A stretch of DNA of 64,000 nucleotides from Brevundimonas sp. 357. Lineage in GTDB: Bacteria > Pseudomonadota > Alphaproteobacteria > Caulobacterales > Caulobacteraceae. Location: NCBI RefSeq assembly GCF_003938605.1, contig NZ_RHWX01000010.1:1-64000 (forward strand), in the 5' to 3' direction. A program made the translations under genes and the position numbers. Under the pieces are notes generated by a model that saw only the letters and a list, made by a program, of their open reading frames with translations, was not told where the DNA came from and searched no databases. Positions 27,673 through 37,523 of this stretch are shown here, in pieces (the first letter of the stretch is position 1; each line of letters opens with the position of its first letter).

Positions 27673-28962
27673 GTGACCGACGCCGCTGTTTCACCGCCGT
27701 CTGCCTCCAAGCGGCGCGTTCTGTTCGCCAGCCTGATCGGCACGACGATCGAGTTCTACGACTTCTACATCTACGCCACGGCGGCGGTGCTGGTCTTTCC
27801 AGACCTGTTCTTCCCTGGCGGCGACCGGATGACGGCCATGCTGGCCTCTTTCGCCACCTTCTCTATCGCCTTCTTCGCCCGGCCGATCGGGGCGGTCGTC
27901 TTCGGCCATTTCGGCGACCGGGTAGGGCGCAAGGCGACCCTGGTGGCGGCCCTGATGACCATGGGCCTGTCGACCATCGCCATCGGCCTATTGCCGACCT
28001 GGCATTCGGTCGGGGTGATCGCGCCCCTGCTGCTGGCCGTGTGTCGGTTCGGTCAGGGCCTGGGTCTGGGCGGCGAGTGGGGCGGGGCGGTGCTGCTGGC
28101 GACCGAGAATGCGCCTCCGGGCAAGAAGGCCTGGTTCGGCATGTTCCCGCAGCTGGGCGCGCCGATCGGCTTCATCCTGTCGACCCTGAGCTTCATCCTG
28201 CTGGGTCAGGTGATGAGCGAGGATCAATTCATGGCCTGGGGTTGGCGCGTCCCCTTCATCGCCAGCGCTCTGCTGGTCATTGTCGGCCTGTGGATGCGGT
28301 TGAAGATCACCGAAACGCCCGAGTTCAAACGCGCGATCGACCGCGCCGAACGGGTTCAGGCGCCCGCGCTGACGCTTGTAGCGCACCACAAGTTCGCCCT
28401 GCTGACCGGGACGCTGGCCGGACTGGCGACCTTTGTTCTCTTCTATCTTATGACGGTCTTCGCCCTGGGTTGGGGCACGACCAGCATGGGCTATACGCGC
28501 GAGCAGTTCCTGCCGATCCAGTTGCTGGGCGTCTGCTTCTTCGGCCTGTTCATTCCGCTGGCGGCTCTGGCGGCGGATCGGTGGGGGCAGGGCAGGACGC
28601 TGCTTGTGACAACCGTCGCCATCGCCCTGTTCGGCCTGGCCCTGGCGCCGCTGTTCGGCAGCGGCGGGATGATCGGCGTGATCGCCTTCTTCATCATCGG
28701 CTTCAGCCTGATGGGCTGCACCTACGGACCGCTGGGCGCGGCGCTGGCGCGGCCCTTCCCGACGACGGTGCGCTACACCGGCGCGTCTATGACCTTCAAC
28801 CTGGCCGGCATTCTGGGGGCGTCGTTGGCGCCCTACGCCGCGACGTGGCTGGCGGGCCATTACGGCCTTCAGGCCGTCGGCGCCTATCTGACGGCGGCGG
28901 CCGTGCTGACGGTCCTGGCCCTGATCGGCATGGGCCGCATCAAGACCGACGGCGAGGCCTAG
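27673..28962 (+). CDS. MFS transporter, metabolite:H+ symporter (MHS) family
   Basis: 429 residues with 12 predicted helices. The opening FASLIGTTIEFYDFYIYATAAVLVFPDLFFP is the signature of the MHS group (ShiA, KgtP, ProP). GHFGDRVGRKATLVAALMTMGLSTIAIGLLP is the MFS cytoplasmic loop motif, and GQGLGLGGEWGGAVLLATENAP is also diagnostic. Substrates in this group are shikimate, 2-oxoglutarate, proline/betaine or citrate; the sequence does not decide. The GTG start follows TAAGGA. Its stop shares CTAG with the convergent methyltransferase gene. Confidence 0.93.
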   Translation: MTDAAVSPPSASKRRVLFASLIGTTIEFYDFYIYATAAVLVFPDLFFPGGDRMTAMLASFATFSIAFFARPIGAVVFGHFGDRVGRKATLVAALMTMGLSTIAIGLLPTWHSVGVIAPLLLAVCRFGQGLGLGGEWGGAVLLATENAPPGKKAWFGMFPQLGAPIGFILSTLSFILLGQVMSEDQFMAWGWRVPFIASALLVIVGLWMRLKITETPEFKRAIDRAERVQAPALTLVAHHKFALLTGTLAGLATFVLFYLMTVFALGWGTTSMGYTREQFLPIQLLGVCFFGLFIPLAALAADRWGQGRTLLVTTVAIALFGLALAPLFGSGGMIGVIAFFIIGFSLMGCTYGPLGAALARPFPTTVRYTGASMTFNLAGILGASLAPYAATWLAGHYGLQAVGAYLTAAAVLTVLALIGMGRIKTDGEA

Positions 28963-29771
28963 AGGCTGGAGCCGTAGGCCGCATCCGTCACGGCATAGAC
29001 CATGACCCCTGTCGCGACGGCCAGGTTCAGGCTGTCGGCGCGGCCGCGCATGGGGATCTTGACGTTCAGGTCGCAGGCGGCGGCCAGTTCGTCGGTCAGG
29101 CCCGCCTGTTCATTGCCCATCAGGATCAGCCCCGGATAGTGAATCGGGCTGTCGCGATAGCCGTGCTTGGCGTCCAGACGGGTGCCGATGACGCTGCCCG
29201 GCCATGAGGCGCGCCAGGCCAGGAACTCTTCGCGCGACGCCTTGCTGATGGTCACGGCGAAGACCGAGCCCATGGTGGCGCGCACGGCCTCGACCGAAAA
29301 CGGGTCCACGCAGTCGCCGATCAGGATGACGCCGCCGCAACCGGCCGAGTCCGCCGTGCGGATGATGGTGCCCAGATTGCCCGGATCACGCACCTGTTCC
29401 AGCGCCACCCAGCAAGGCTTGGCGTCGGGCTGGATGGCGTCCAGCGGCGTGTAGACCTGTTCGAACACGCCCAGCACCGTCTGCGGATTGTCGCGACGGC
29501 TGATCTTTTCGAGGATGGCGTGGGTGACGACGATGATCTGGCCGCCGCTTTTCAGCGTCTCGGCCTTGGCGCGGTCCAGCAATGGATGCGGGCGGGCGTC
29601 CTGACCGACCAGCAGCATGACCGGCGCGCGGCCCTGGTCCAGCGCCTCGCCGATGAACTTCAGCCCTTCGGCCAGAAAGCGGCCGGTGGCTTCGCGTTCC
29701 TTGCGCATGTGTAGGGCGCGAACGGCCTTGATCGTGTCGTTGGTCAGGGAGGTGATGAGGCGTTCGGTCAT
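28959..29771 (-). CDS. TrmH/SpoU-family RNA 2'-O-methyltransferase
   Basis: A 270-residue SPOUT methyltransferase acting on rRNA or tRNA ribose. The N-terminal 100 residues form the substrate-binding L30e-like domain (IKAVRALHMRKEREATGRFLAEG). The knotted C-terminal domain has motif 1 ALEQVRDPGNLGTIIRTADSAG, motif 2 LILMGNEQAGLTDEL and motif 3 IPMRGRADSLNLAVATGVMVY. The target nucleotide cannot be told. The ATG at 29771 overlaps the upstream methyltransferase stop by one base (TGATG), so the two are coupled. Confidence 0.93.
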   Translation of the reverse strand: MTERLITSLTNDTIKAVRALHMRKEREATGRFLAEGLKFIGEALDQGRAPVMLLVGQDARPHPLLDRAKAETLKSGGQIIVVTHAILEKISRRDNPQTVLGVFEQVYTPLDAIQPDAKPCWVALEQVRDPGNLGTIIRTADSAGCGGVILIGDCVDPFSVEAVRATMGSVFAVTISKASREEFLAWRASWPGSVIGTRLDAKHGYRDSPIHYPGLILMGNEQAGLTDELAAACDLNVKIPMRGRADSLNLAVATGVMVYAVTDAAYGSSL

Positions 29772-30667
29772 CAGGCGCTCCATCTGGCGAAGAAGCTGAG
29801 GCCGATGGCGCGGGCGCTCTCGCCGTCTTCGGACAGGGCCAGCTCGCCCCAGTCGATGCGCCCGCCGCGATCATGCGTCGCCTCGGACATCATGTGCGCC
29901 AGCGACAGGCCGGAAATCCGCGCCGCATAGGCGTTCAGCAACAGGAAGGAGGCGTCGTCGGACAGCAGGGCGGCGCAGTCCTTCAGCAGTTCGGGCATGT
30001 CCTCGAACAGGCGCCAGACCTCGCCGTTGGCGCCGCGCCCGTATTTCGGAGGGTCAAGGATGATGCCGTCGTATTTGCTGCCGCGACGAACCTCTCGCGC
30101 CACGAATTTGCGGGCGTCCTCGACGATCCAGCGGATCGGGCGGTCGGCCAGACCGGACAGTTCAGCGTTCTCGCGGGCGTAGGTCACGGACTTCTTGGAG
30201 GCGTCGACGTGGGTGACGTGCGCGCCCGCTGCCGAACAGGCCAGGCTGGCCACGCCGGTATAGCCGAACAGATTCAGGATCTTCGGTTGTTTGAGCGTAC
30301 GGACCCGTGCGTCCAGCCATTCCCAGTTGGCGGCCTGCTCAGGGAAGAAGGCCAGATGCCGAAATGGGGTGAAGCGCCCCATGAAGCGCACGTCGCGCCA
30401 TTTCAGCGGAAAGGCGTCGATCGGGCCATGGGCGTCAAAGCGCCAGCGGCCGGAATCCTCTTCCTCCTGCTGCGGGTCGAACAGGGCGTTGGCGTTTTCG
30501 AAGGCGGTTTCGTCATGGGCCTTCCAGAAGCATTGCGGCTCGGGCCGGACGACGGTGTAGCGGCCGTAGCGCTCCAGCTTGCGGCCGTCGCCGCTGTCCA
30601 GAAGAGCATAGTCCGACCACCCGCGCGTGACGAGGGTTTCGGGCGAGGAGGAGAGAACCGGAGCCAT
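29771..30667 (-). CDS. Class I SAM-dependent methyltransferase (RlmI-like)
   Basis: A 298-residue methyltransferase. The SAM-binding motif is ILNLFGYTGVASLACSAAGAHVTHVDASKKSV near residue 130. Motif IV is DGIILDPPKYGRG, the D-P-P-K sequence of RNA m5C/RlmI-type enzymes. The N-terminal part has YALLDSGDGRKLERYGRYTVVRPEPQ. The PUA domain of RlmI is missing, as in related short proteins. The start at 30667 avoids a 59-base overlap with the upstream glycosyltransferase gene; an in-frame start at 30742 exists. Coupling to a TrmH-type gene supports RNA as substrate. Confidence 0.85.
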   Translation of the reverse strand: MAPVLSSSPETLVTRGWSDYALLDSGDGRKLERYGRYTVVRPEPQCFWKAHDETAFENANALFDPQQEEEDSGRWRFDAHGPIDAFPLKWRDVRFMGRFTPFRHLAFFPEQAANWEWLDARVRTLKQPKILNLFGYTGVASLACSAAGAHVTHVDASKKSVTYARENAELSGLADRPIRWIVEDARKFVAREVRRGSKYDGIILDPPKYGRGANGEVWRLFEDMPELLKDCAALLSDDASFLLLNAYAARISGLSLAHMMSEATHDRGGRIDWGELALSEDGESARAIGLSFFARWSA

Positions 30668-30683
30668 GCGCGCTGATAGGCGC

Positions 30684-32084
30684 TCAGGCGGCCGCTCGTC
30701 CAGCGTCGGAATAGAGGTCAGGAGCTGCGATCGGCTCGACATCGACTTGATGCGGGGTCTTGTCCCAGTGATGCGGTTCCAGCGCCAGACGAACGGCGGC
30801 GTGTACGAAAGCCAGGCTCAGCAGCGACCAATAGGGCAGGGAAACCAGCATATCGATCGGTCCATAGGGTGTCCCGGCGATCCGCGAACCGCGCAGCTGG
30901 ATGATCCAGGCGGCAGCGAGGCCGACGATCAGGACCGTCCAGCCCATGATCGACAGCGACGGCAGGCGACCGTCCATCACTGCCATCAGGGAAATGACCG
31001 CGACCCACGCCATGCAGCCTGCATGCACGGCGGCAGACCCTAACCCCGTCCCGATGGTCAGGATCAGAGCGATCCAACCGCGCCAGCCCATGCCGCCCCT
31101 AGAACGCGTATGAACGGCCAGAGTCTGCAGATAGCCTTTCAGCCAACGCGTTCTTTGCGGCAGCCACAAGCGCAGCGGGCCTGGCGGCGTCTCATAGGTC
31201 GGGCGGCTGATGACCCCCAGTCGATAGCCTGAACGCCAGATACGAAAGCCCAGGTCTGCGTCTTCCGTAACGTTCCAGGCGTCCCAGCCGCCTAAAGCCT
31301 TCAATACAGAGACGCGGAAATGATTGCTGGTGCCCCCTAGCGGGAACGGCAAACCCAGTCGCGCCATAACAGGTAGGGTAATCTCGAACAGGGCGGCGTA
31401 TTCCGCCGCGAATTGCCGATCGAGCAACGGGTGCGGGCTTGCCTTGCGACGGCTACGGATGCGCAGCGGGGCCTGGACGCAGGCCAGGCGTTCGCCCTCG
31501 ATTCGAAAGCGCACCGCGGCCTCCTTCAACTGCAGCGGGTCCGGGTCGTCCTCGGCGTCATAGATGGTCAGAAAGTCGCCGGTTGCGAGCGACAGGGCGT
31601 GGTTCAGGGCGCGCGGTTTGGTTTTCGGCGCCCCGGCTGGCACGACGAGAACCGTTAGCCATTCCGGCAGATGCAGCTGGGACGCGGCTGTAATGGTGGC
31701 ATGGTCGTCAGTCTCCAGCGCCAGGAAGCCTTGTAGTCGTTCTGCCGGATAATCGATGGCCGCCAGCCGCTCGACCAAATGGGGCAGTATCTCTGCTTCC
31801 TGATAGAGGGCCGCGACGATCGTGTAGCGCGGCCATTCTTCATTCCAAGAATGGAGCAGCGGCTCGGTCGCGAGCACAGGCGGCCGAAGGGCGACCAGAC
31901 TCAGCCTCCATACCGCCAGCGCCAGAAAGCTGATCTGGACGCCGAGCAGACAAAGAGCGGCGAAGTCTTGAAGGAAAACTGCGCCCAGCAGGCCGCTCAG
32001 CCCGAAGATGCACATCGCTGCCATCTGGCCGAGCGTGAGGGTTGTTCGCGCGGTGGCGAACGTCTGAAGATAGGTAGCCGTCAC
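30684..32084 (-). CDS. Membrane GT2 glycosyltransferase (cellulose-synthase-like)
   Basis: A 466-residue processive-type family 2 glycosyltransferase. Two N-terminal helices (about 20-65) precede a cytosolic GT-A domain with DDHATITAA, the metal-binding IYDAEDDPDP, the acceptor TEDADLGFRIW, and QRTRWLKGYLQT, the Q-x-x-R-W product-channel motif. Three or four C-terminal helices follow. The D-DxD-TED-QxxRW order is that of cellulose, hyaluronan and beta-glucan synthases. No partner genes (BcsB, c-di-GMP PilZ domain) are present, so the polymer is unknown. It might contribute to a surface polysaccharide. Confidence 0.88.
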   Translation of the reverse strand: MTATYLQTFATARTTLTLGQMAAMCIFGLSGLLGAVFLQDFAALCLLGVQISFLALAVWRLSLVALRPPVLATEPLLHSWNEEWPRYTIVAALYQEAEILPHLVERLAAIDYPAERLQGFLALETDDHATITAASQLHLPEWLTVLVVPAGAPKTKPRALNHALSLATGDFLTIYDAEDDPDPLQLKEAAVRFRIEGERLACVQAPLRIRSRRKASPHPLLDRQFAAEYAALFEITLPVMARLGLPFPLGGTSNHFRVSVLKALGGWDAWNVTEDADLGFRIWRSGYRLGVISRPTYETPPGPLRLWLPQRTRWLKGYLQTLAVHTRSRGGMGWRGWIALILTIGTGLGSAAVHAGCMAWVAVISLMAVMDGRLPSLSIMGWTVLIVGLAAAWIIQLRGSRIAGTPYGPIDMLVSLPYWSLLSLAFVHAAVRLALEPHHWDKTPHQVDVEPIAAPDLYSDAGRAAA

Positions 32085-32207
32085 CCCGTGTTCTCACTTA
32101 AGGGACCGTTAATATCGTTGATACTTCAAACCTCGGATTTGGCTAGAGGGGGCGTGCGGGCTAACGTCGGCGAGGGACTCATGTCCTTCGTTCAGGGAGT
32201 CATCTGA

Positions 32208-32843
32208 TTGTCGGTCGTCCCTTCAGCCCCCGCGCCGCGTTCGAGCCGTAAACCCAAGGGAGAGGGGCACGAACGTCGCGCCGAAATCCTGGCGGCGGCC
32301 GAGCGTATTTTCGTTGAGAGCGGCTATGACGGCGCCACGATCCGCAAGATCGCGGACAAGGTCGGATTGTCGTCAACGGCCCTTTACATGCACTTCGCCG
32401 ATAAAGGCGAAATCCTGAACGAAATCTGCCGTAACACCTTCGAAGGCCTAGCGGGACGCAATCGTGCGATTCTGGCGGATCCGGCGCCGCCCCTGGCGCG
32501 TCTGCGTCGGATCGCTGAAGGCTATGTGGCTTTTGGCTTCGAAAACCCCAACGCCTATCGCCTGGCCTATCTGACCCCTGCTGTCGAAACGCGCCATGGG
32601 GCCGAGACCATTGCGCAAAGAGCTGGAGCGGAGCTGTTCGCGGCCGTGGTAGCGGTTGTCGAGGATGCCGTGGCCGAAGGCGTTCTGCGAGGCGACGCGC
32701 GCGTTCTGGCGCAGGTGATATGGGCCAGTGTTCACGGCCTGGTCTCCATAATGATCACCAAGCCCTATTTCGACTGGGCGGATCGGGACGTGCTGATTCG
32801 CACCCAGTTGGACGTCCTGTTCAAGGGATTGACCGCCCAGTGA
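32208..32843 (+). CDS. TetR/AcrR-family transcriptional regulator
   Basis: A 211-residue regulator. The N-terminal helix-turn-helix domain reads RRAEILAAAERIFVESGYDGATIRKIADKVGLSSTALYMHFADKGEIL, a textbook TetR DNA-binding domain. The C-terminal ligand domain resembles the TetR_C_33/WHG type (GYVAFGFENPNAYRLAYLTP). TTG at 32208 is the start, with AGGGAG about nine bases ahead. Its stop overlaps the GTG of the next gene (GTGA), so it is translationally coupled to an ABC importer. It may autoregulate that operon, but its ligand is unknown. Confidence 0.9.
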   Translation: MSVVPSAPAPRSSRKPKGEGHERRAEILAAAERIFVESGYDGATIRKIADKVGLSSTALYMHFADKGEILNEICRNTFEGLAGRNRAILADPAPPLARLRRIAEGYVAFGFENPNAYRLAYLTPAVETRHGAETIAQRAGAELFAAVVAVVEDAVAEGVLRGDARVLAQVIWASVHGLVSIMITKPYFDWADRDVLIRTQLDVLFKGLTAQ

Positions 32844-33637
32844 AACGGCGTCTTTGCGCGCTCGCAGCACTGTTGTCCGTGGGGGGGGCTGAAACGGTGC
32901 AGGCGGCGGCGCTGCGCGTGATGGCGTTGGATCAATGCGCAGACCAATTCGTTCTCGCCCTGGCGCCCGAAGCGGACATCGCCCTTTCGCCGCGCGCCGA
33001 TGATCCGGACGCTTGGATGCGCGAGGCGGCTAAAGGACGGCGGCAGGTGCGGCCGACTTTGGAGGCCGCGACAGGGTTCCAGCCGGACGTAGCTGTACGT
33101 TACTGGGGCGGCGACGCCCGCCTCCTGGGGGTGCTGGATCGGCGCGGGGTGCGAACGGTCGGCATCGACGATGCGACGGACATGGACGGAGTGAAGGCTA
33201 ATATCCGCAAGGTGGCCGCAGCTCTGGACCGTCGCGACAGGGGCGAAGCCTTGATCCGCCGGATGGAGGCGCGTCTGGCCCATGCCTCCAGCGCCGGAAG
33301 GGGCCGGGCGGCGGTCTATGTGACGGCCAGCGGTTTCACCACCGGGCCGGGTTCGTTGATGGATGCGATTCTGCGGTCTGCGGGGTTTCGCAACGGAGTG
33401 AAACGACCCGGCTATCAGCCGCTGGGGCTTGAACGGGTGCTGCTGACGCCGCCCGCCCTCTATGTGAAGGGATTCTTCGATCTGGCGCGTTCGGATTGGC
33501 GCGGGGCTGGACGGCATCCCGTCATGCGACGAGCGACGGCTGAACACACCGCCGCCAGCTTGCCAGGCGCGGCCTTGACGTGTCCGGCCTGGTTCGCGGC
33601 GGATGCGGCCGCCCTGCTGGCGGAGCAGGCGAAATGA
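32840..33637 (+). CDS. ABC-transporter substrate-binding protein, BtuF/FepB-like
   Basis: A 265-residue periplasmic binding protein of the cobalamin/ferric-siderophore family. A signal peptide (VKRRLCALAALLSVGGAETVQAAA) is followed by LRVMALDQCADQFVLALAP and the two-lobe fold. GFQPDVAVRYWGGDARLLGVLDRRGVRTVGIDDATD lies at the lobe hinge. There is no lipobox Cys, consistent with a free periplasmic protein. The GTG at 32840 overlaps the TetR stop by four bases. With the permease and ATPase below it completes an importer for B12, haem or an iron chelate; the sequence does not choose between them. Confidence 0.85.
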   Translation: MKRRLCALAALLSVGGAETVQAAALRVMALDQCADQFVLALAPEADIALSPRADDPDAWMREAAKGRRQVRPTLEAATGFQPDVAVRYWGGDARLLGVLDRRGVRTVGIDDATDMDGVKANIRKVAAALDRRDRGEALIRRMEARLAHASSAGRGRAAVYVTASGFTTGPGSLMDAILRSAGFRNGVKRPGYQPLGLERVLLTPPALYVKGFFDLARSDWRGAGRHPVMRRATAEHTAASLPGAALTCPAWFAADAAALLAEQAK

Positions 33638-34623
33638 GGGGCGTGACGAGGCTGAATATCGGTCTGGGTCTGGCGATCCTGGTCGTTTTGACGGCGGCCG
33701 TTACCCTGGGGGAAACCCTCTTCGACCGCGCACAGTATTCCGAGGCCTTGGCCAACCCGGCTTCCGGCCCCGGCCAGGTGCTGTGGCTCGTGCGCGCGCC
33801 CCGTGCGGTCTGCGCCCTGTTCGTCGGCGCGGCTCTGGGACTGGCGGGGGCGGTGATGCAGGGGCTGTTGCGCAACCCGTTGGCGGAGCCAGGCGTGCTG
33901 GGCGTGTCCGCGACTTCGGCTCTGGCCGCTGCGACGGCCATCGTGCTGGGGCTGGCGGCGATCCCCGGAGCGGTGGAGGTGTCGGCTCTTTTCGGCGCGA
34001 CGGTCGGCGGCGGGCTGCTGATCGCCCTGGCCGCACGGGTGCGGACGCCCGAGGCGCTGATCCTGTTCGGCGTGGCCCTGTCCAGCTTCGCGGGCGCGTT
34101 GACCGCCTTGATCTTCAACCTGTCGCCGTCGCCGATCGCCTCGGCGGAGGTGATGAATTGGCTGCTGGGCTCGGTCGAGAACCGCAGTTGGATCGATGTC
34201 GCCTGGGTGGCGCCCGCCGTCCTGTTCGCCGCCTTGCTGGCGCGAGGCGCGTCGCCGGGCCTGCGGATGCTGACCCTGGGCGAGGAAGCGGCGCGGGCGT
34301 CCGGCCTGTCGATGGGGCGGATGCGCGTGCTGGCGCTGGCGGCTGCCGCCGTGGCGGCGGGCGCTGCGGTGGCTGTGGCGGGCGTCATCGGCTTCGTCGG
34401 TCTGGCGGCGCCGCATCTGGTGCGGACGGCGGTGCGCGGCGATCCGGGGCGACTGCTGCTGCCATCAGCCCTCGCGGGCGGCTTGATGCTGGTCGCCGCC
34501 GATCTGGCGGCGCGGATGCTGCCGACGGATCAGGAACTGAAGCTGGGCGTTTTCACCGCCCTGGTCGGCGCGCCGCTGTTCGCGCTGATCGCCTGGCGCG
34601 CGGCGCGGGAGTGGCGGCTGTGA
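33634..34623 (+). CDS. FecCD/BtuC-family ABC permease
   Basis: A 329-residue inner-membrane permease with about 9-10 helices. RAPRAVCALFVGAALGLAGAVMQGLLRNPLAEPGVLGVS is the family signature, and WLLGSVENRSW and GVIGFVGLAAPHLVRTAVRGDP, the ATPase-contact loop, are present. ATG at 33634 overlaps the binding-protein stop (ATGA). It is the single membrane subunit, expected to dimerise as in BtuCD. Confidence 0.94.
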   Translation: MRGVTRLNIGLGLAILVVLTAAVTLGETLFDRAQYSEALANPASGPGQVLWLVRAPRAVCALFVGAALGLAGAVMQGLLRNPLAEPGVLGVSATSALAAATAIVLGLAAIPGAVEVSALFGATVGGGLLIALAARVRTPEALILFGVALSSFAGALTALIFNLSPSPIASAEVMNWLLGSVENRSWIDVAWVAPAVLFAALLARGASPGLRMLTLGEEAARASGLSMGRMRVLALAAAAVAAGAAVAVAGVIGFVGLAAPHLVRTAVRGDPGRLLLPSALAGGLMLVAADLAARMLPTDQELKLGVFTALVGAPLFALIAWRAAREWRL

Positions 34624-35387
34624 CCGTTCTGCTGGCGCTTGAGAAGGCCCACGTCCGCGTCGGCGGGGCTGAAGTGCTGAAAGGCGCGTCCCTTTCGGTG
34701 CGGCCGGGCGAGGTCGTGGCCCTGTGCGGACCGAATGGGGCGGGCAAGTCGACGGCGGTGGGCGCTGCCCTGGGCCTGACGCCGCTGACGCAAGGCTCGG
34801 CTCGTCTGGGCGACGATGAGGCGCGGCGTCTGACTGAACGTCAGCGCGGCGAGCGCGCGGCCTATCTGCCGCAGGACCGCTCCATCGCCTGGAACCTGCC
34901 GGCGGTCGAACTGGCGGCGCTGGGCGCGCCCTTCCTGGCGGGCGCGGCGGCGCTGGACCGTGCGCGCGTTGCGCTGGACGAGGTCGGCGTCGGCCATCTG
35001 GCGGATCGCGGCGTGGCCGAGATGTCAGGCGGCGAGCGGGCGCGCGTCCTGCTGGCCCGCGCCTTGACGGTTTCCGCTCCCTTGCTAGTCGCAGATGAGC
35101 CGATCGCCGGTCTGGACCCCGACGCCCAGCTTCTGGTGCTTGAGCGGCTGCGGGCGCGCGCCGACGCCGGGCATGGCGTCCTGGTCAGCCTGCATGACCT
35201 GACTTTGGCCGCGCGCTTCGCTGATCGGGTCGTGGTGCTGGATCAAGGGCGGACGGCGGCCGACGGCGCGCCGACCGAGGCTCTGTCGCCGCACGTACTG
35301 AAGACGGTGTTTAATCTGGACGCCGTCTGGCTGGAGGCGTTGGACGGGCCGCTGCTGGCGGCCCGCCGTCTGTCGTCTCAGGGTTGA
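34620..35387 (+). CDS. ABC-transporter ATPase, BtuD/FecE/HmuV-like
   Basis: A 255-residue ATPase. Walker A CGPNGAGKSTAVG, Q-loop YLPQDRSIAWNL, signature MSGGERARVLLARAL, Walker B LLVADEPIAGLD and switch SLHDLTLAARFADR are all present. GTG at 34620 overlaps the permease stop by four bases, so all four genes from the TetR gene onward form one coupled unit. Its last 10 bases overlap the convergent lytic transglycosylase gene. Confidence 0.94.
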   Translation: MTVLLALEKAHVRVGGAEVLKGASLSVRPGEVVALCGPNGAGKSTAVGAALGLTPLTQGSARLGDDEARRLTERQRGERAAYLPQDRSIAWNLPAVELAALGAPFLAGAAALDRARVALDEVGVGHLADRGVAEMSGGERARVLLARALTVSAPLLVADEPIAGLDPDAQLLVLERLRARADAGHGVLVSLHDLTLAARFADRVVVLDQGRTAADGAPTEALSPHVLKTVFNLDAVWLEALDGPLLAARRLSSQG

Positions 35388-37426
35388 TAGGGACGCGGGC
35401 CGGTGTTGGGCGGCGTGCCCCGCGCCAGGTCCGCTGAAGGCGTCAGCGGCGCCGAGCCGCCGTTCAGGCGGGCGCGATAGACCTGCATGTTCTCCATCAC
35501 CCGCATCATGTAGTTGCGCGTCTCGGTGAAGGGCGCGCACTCGATGAAGTCGATGGGATCGACCTGGGCCTGGCGCGGGTCGCCGCAGCGGGCGGTCCAT
35601 TGCGGCGGTCGGGCCGGGCCGGCGTTGTAGCCGACGGCGGCCAGCAGCGGCGATCCGCCGAAGTTGTTCATCAGTTCGCCCAGGTGATAGCTGCCCAGGG
35701 TCATGTTGATCTCCGGATCCCACAGTTGTTCGGAGCTGAACGAGCGGCCCATGCGGCGGGCCACGCCCTGCGCCGTCGCGGGCAGAAGCTGCATCATGCC
35801 CCGCGCATCGGCATGCGAGCGGACCAGAGGATCGAAGCTGGATTCCTGACGGGTGATGGCCAGGGCGAACTCGTTCGGCGCCATGCCTGGAACCTGCTGC
35901 GGCAGACGGATCGGATACATGCGCTCGGGCATGACGAAGCCGCGCTGGCTGGCCGCCCGACCGACCATCATCGAGCCGAACTGATCGCCGTAGCCCTGCA
36001 TCAGGTCGAACAACTGCGACAGGTCGTAGGGCGAGGGCAGGGTGTCATCCAGATGATAGGCGAAGACCCGCATCAGGGTCTTCTCGCCGATCTGGCCCAG
36101 GATGCGGGTGGCGCGCACCACTTCATTGCCCTCGAAGCGGTTGACGTCTTCCGCCGACGGCGACGGTTCGCCCGGAAGGGTCAGTGTCGTCGCGCCCGCT
36201 TTTTCCGCCGCGAGTTGGCCGTAGAAGGTCTGCCAGTGCTCGGCGCCCGCCTGATACCAGCGCTGGGCGTCCTCGCGGCCGCCCCGCGCCTCGGCCGCCC
36301 GGCCCAGCCAGTACAGGGCGCGGCCCTGGGTGATCGGGGTCGAGGAGGCGTTGCGCAGGGCCTCGAAATGCTGGGCCGCCGTGGCCGGATCATTGAGCTT
36401 GGTCAGGGCCACCCAACCGGCGAAGAACTCGGCGTCGACCTTGCGTTCGCCCGAGGGGAAGCCGTGGCCGTTCATGGCGGCGTAGGCGGCGCGCGCATTG
36501 CCCTGTTGCAGGGCGTCCAGGAAGTAGTTGCGGCGCTCGCTCCACAGGGTGTTCTGGCCGTCGGCGTGCGACGGCGCGGCGGGCAGGGCGGACAGCAGAG
36601 GGAAGGCCTCGGACTGACGCCCGGCCGAGCGCAGCAGGCGCACCCGTTCCAGCACCACGGCCGGATCATTGGCCTGGGCGGGCGACAGACCGCTGACGAT
36701 GACGTCAGGGGCGTAGGCGGTGCGCAGCGCCATCACGGTGTTGGCGACGGCCTGGCGGTCGGCCGGGACCAGGGCGACCATGGCGCGCGTCGCCGGGCCG
36801 TGCGGCCCCAGCAGCAGCATGTTCAACCGCGTCACGTGGTCGTCGCTGGTCAGCCAGCCGCTCCAGCGCGAATAGATCCGGCTTTGCTGGGCCTCTTCAA
36901 AGCTCTGGGTGCGCCACCAATCGCGAATCAGCGTCTGGGCCTCCTGACGGCGACCCGTCTGCTCCAGCGCGCCGGCTAGGGCGACGGCGCCCTGGGCCGT
37001 GGTCGGTGCTGTTCCGTTGAAGAAGGCCAGGACGGCGTCCGGCGACTGTCCCGCCATGTCCAGCGCGCGCTCGCCCGCCGCACGGCGCGAATCGCCCCGC
37101 GGCCAGTTCGCCAGGTCGGTCTGGGCCAGCGCCAGGTCGCTGTAGGACATCTGCTTGTCCGAGGTGTCGACCAGCGCCCACTCGACCAGCTTGCGCGCGG
37201 TCGGATCGGAAATGCGCGCCATGATGGACTGCGTGCCCACGACGTCGCGCGCCCGCGCGGCCGTCAGCCCCTGCTGCACCAGGGCGGCGTCCTGGCTGCT
37301 GATGATCCCGCCCTGACTGGCGGAATAGGGCGTCGGCGTGCTGTTCAGCACGTCCTGAGCCGGTGGAGTCAGTATCGCCAGGGCGGCGGCCACGGTCGTC
37401 GCGATCATCAGATATCTGATCCTCAT
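35378..37426 (-). CDS. Soluble-type lytic transglycosylase (Slt70-like)
   Basis: A periplasmic muramidase of 682 residues that cuts peptidoglycan glycan strands with 1,6-anhydro formation. The N-terminal helix [21 protein letters not shown] is a signal or anchor. Residues about 40-480 form the alpha-superhelical U-type ring of TPR-like repeats ([25 protein letters not shown]). The SLT domain has the catalytic Glu in [30 protein letters not shown] and [12 protein letters not shown] final 100-residue Pro-containing tail follows. PBP1a lies nearby, but transcription is in the opposite direction. Confidence 0.92.
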   Translation of the reverse strand: MRIRYLMIATTVAAALAILTPPAQDVLNSTPTPYSASQGGIISSQDAALVQQGLTAARARDVVGTQSIMARISDPTARKLVEWALVDTSDKQMSYSDLALAQTDLANWPRGDSRRAAGERALDMAGQSPDAVLAFFNGTAPTTAQGAVALAGALEQTGRRQEAQTLIRDWWRTQSFEEAQQSRIYSRWSGWLTSDDHVTRLNMLLLGPHGPATRAMVALVPADRQAVANTVMALRTAYAPDVIVSGLSPAQANDPAVVLERVRLLRSAGRQSEAFPLLSALPAAPSHADGQNTLWSERRNYFLDALQQGNARAAYAAMNGHGFPSGERKVDAEFFAGWVALTKLNDPATAAQHFEALRNASSTPITQGRALYWLGRAAEARGGREDAQRWYQAGAEHWQTFYGQLAAEKAGATTLTLPGEPSPSAEDVNRFEGNEVVRATRILGQIGEKTLMRVFAYHLDDTLPSPYDLSQLFDLMQGYGDQFGSMMVGRAASQRGFVMPERMYPIRLPQQVPGMAPNEFALAITRQESSFDPLVRSHADARGMMQLLPATAQGVARRMGRSFSSEQLWDPEINMTLGSYHLGELMNNFGGSPLLAAVGYNAGPARPPQWTARCGDPRQAQVDPIDFIECAPFTETRNYMMRVMENMQVYRARLNGGSAPLTPSADLARGTPPNTGPRPYQP

Positions 37427-37523
37427 TCATCTTTGGTTGCGGCCAAGCGGCGGGCAACCTACCCTTTGCCGATTAGTGACGGGCGGAACGCCGCCCATTT
37501 CTCCGCACAGGTATGTTGTTCCC

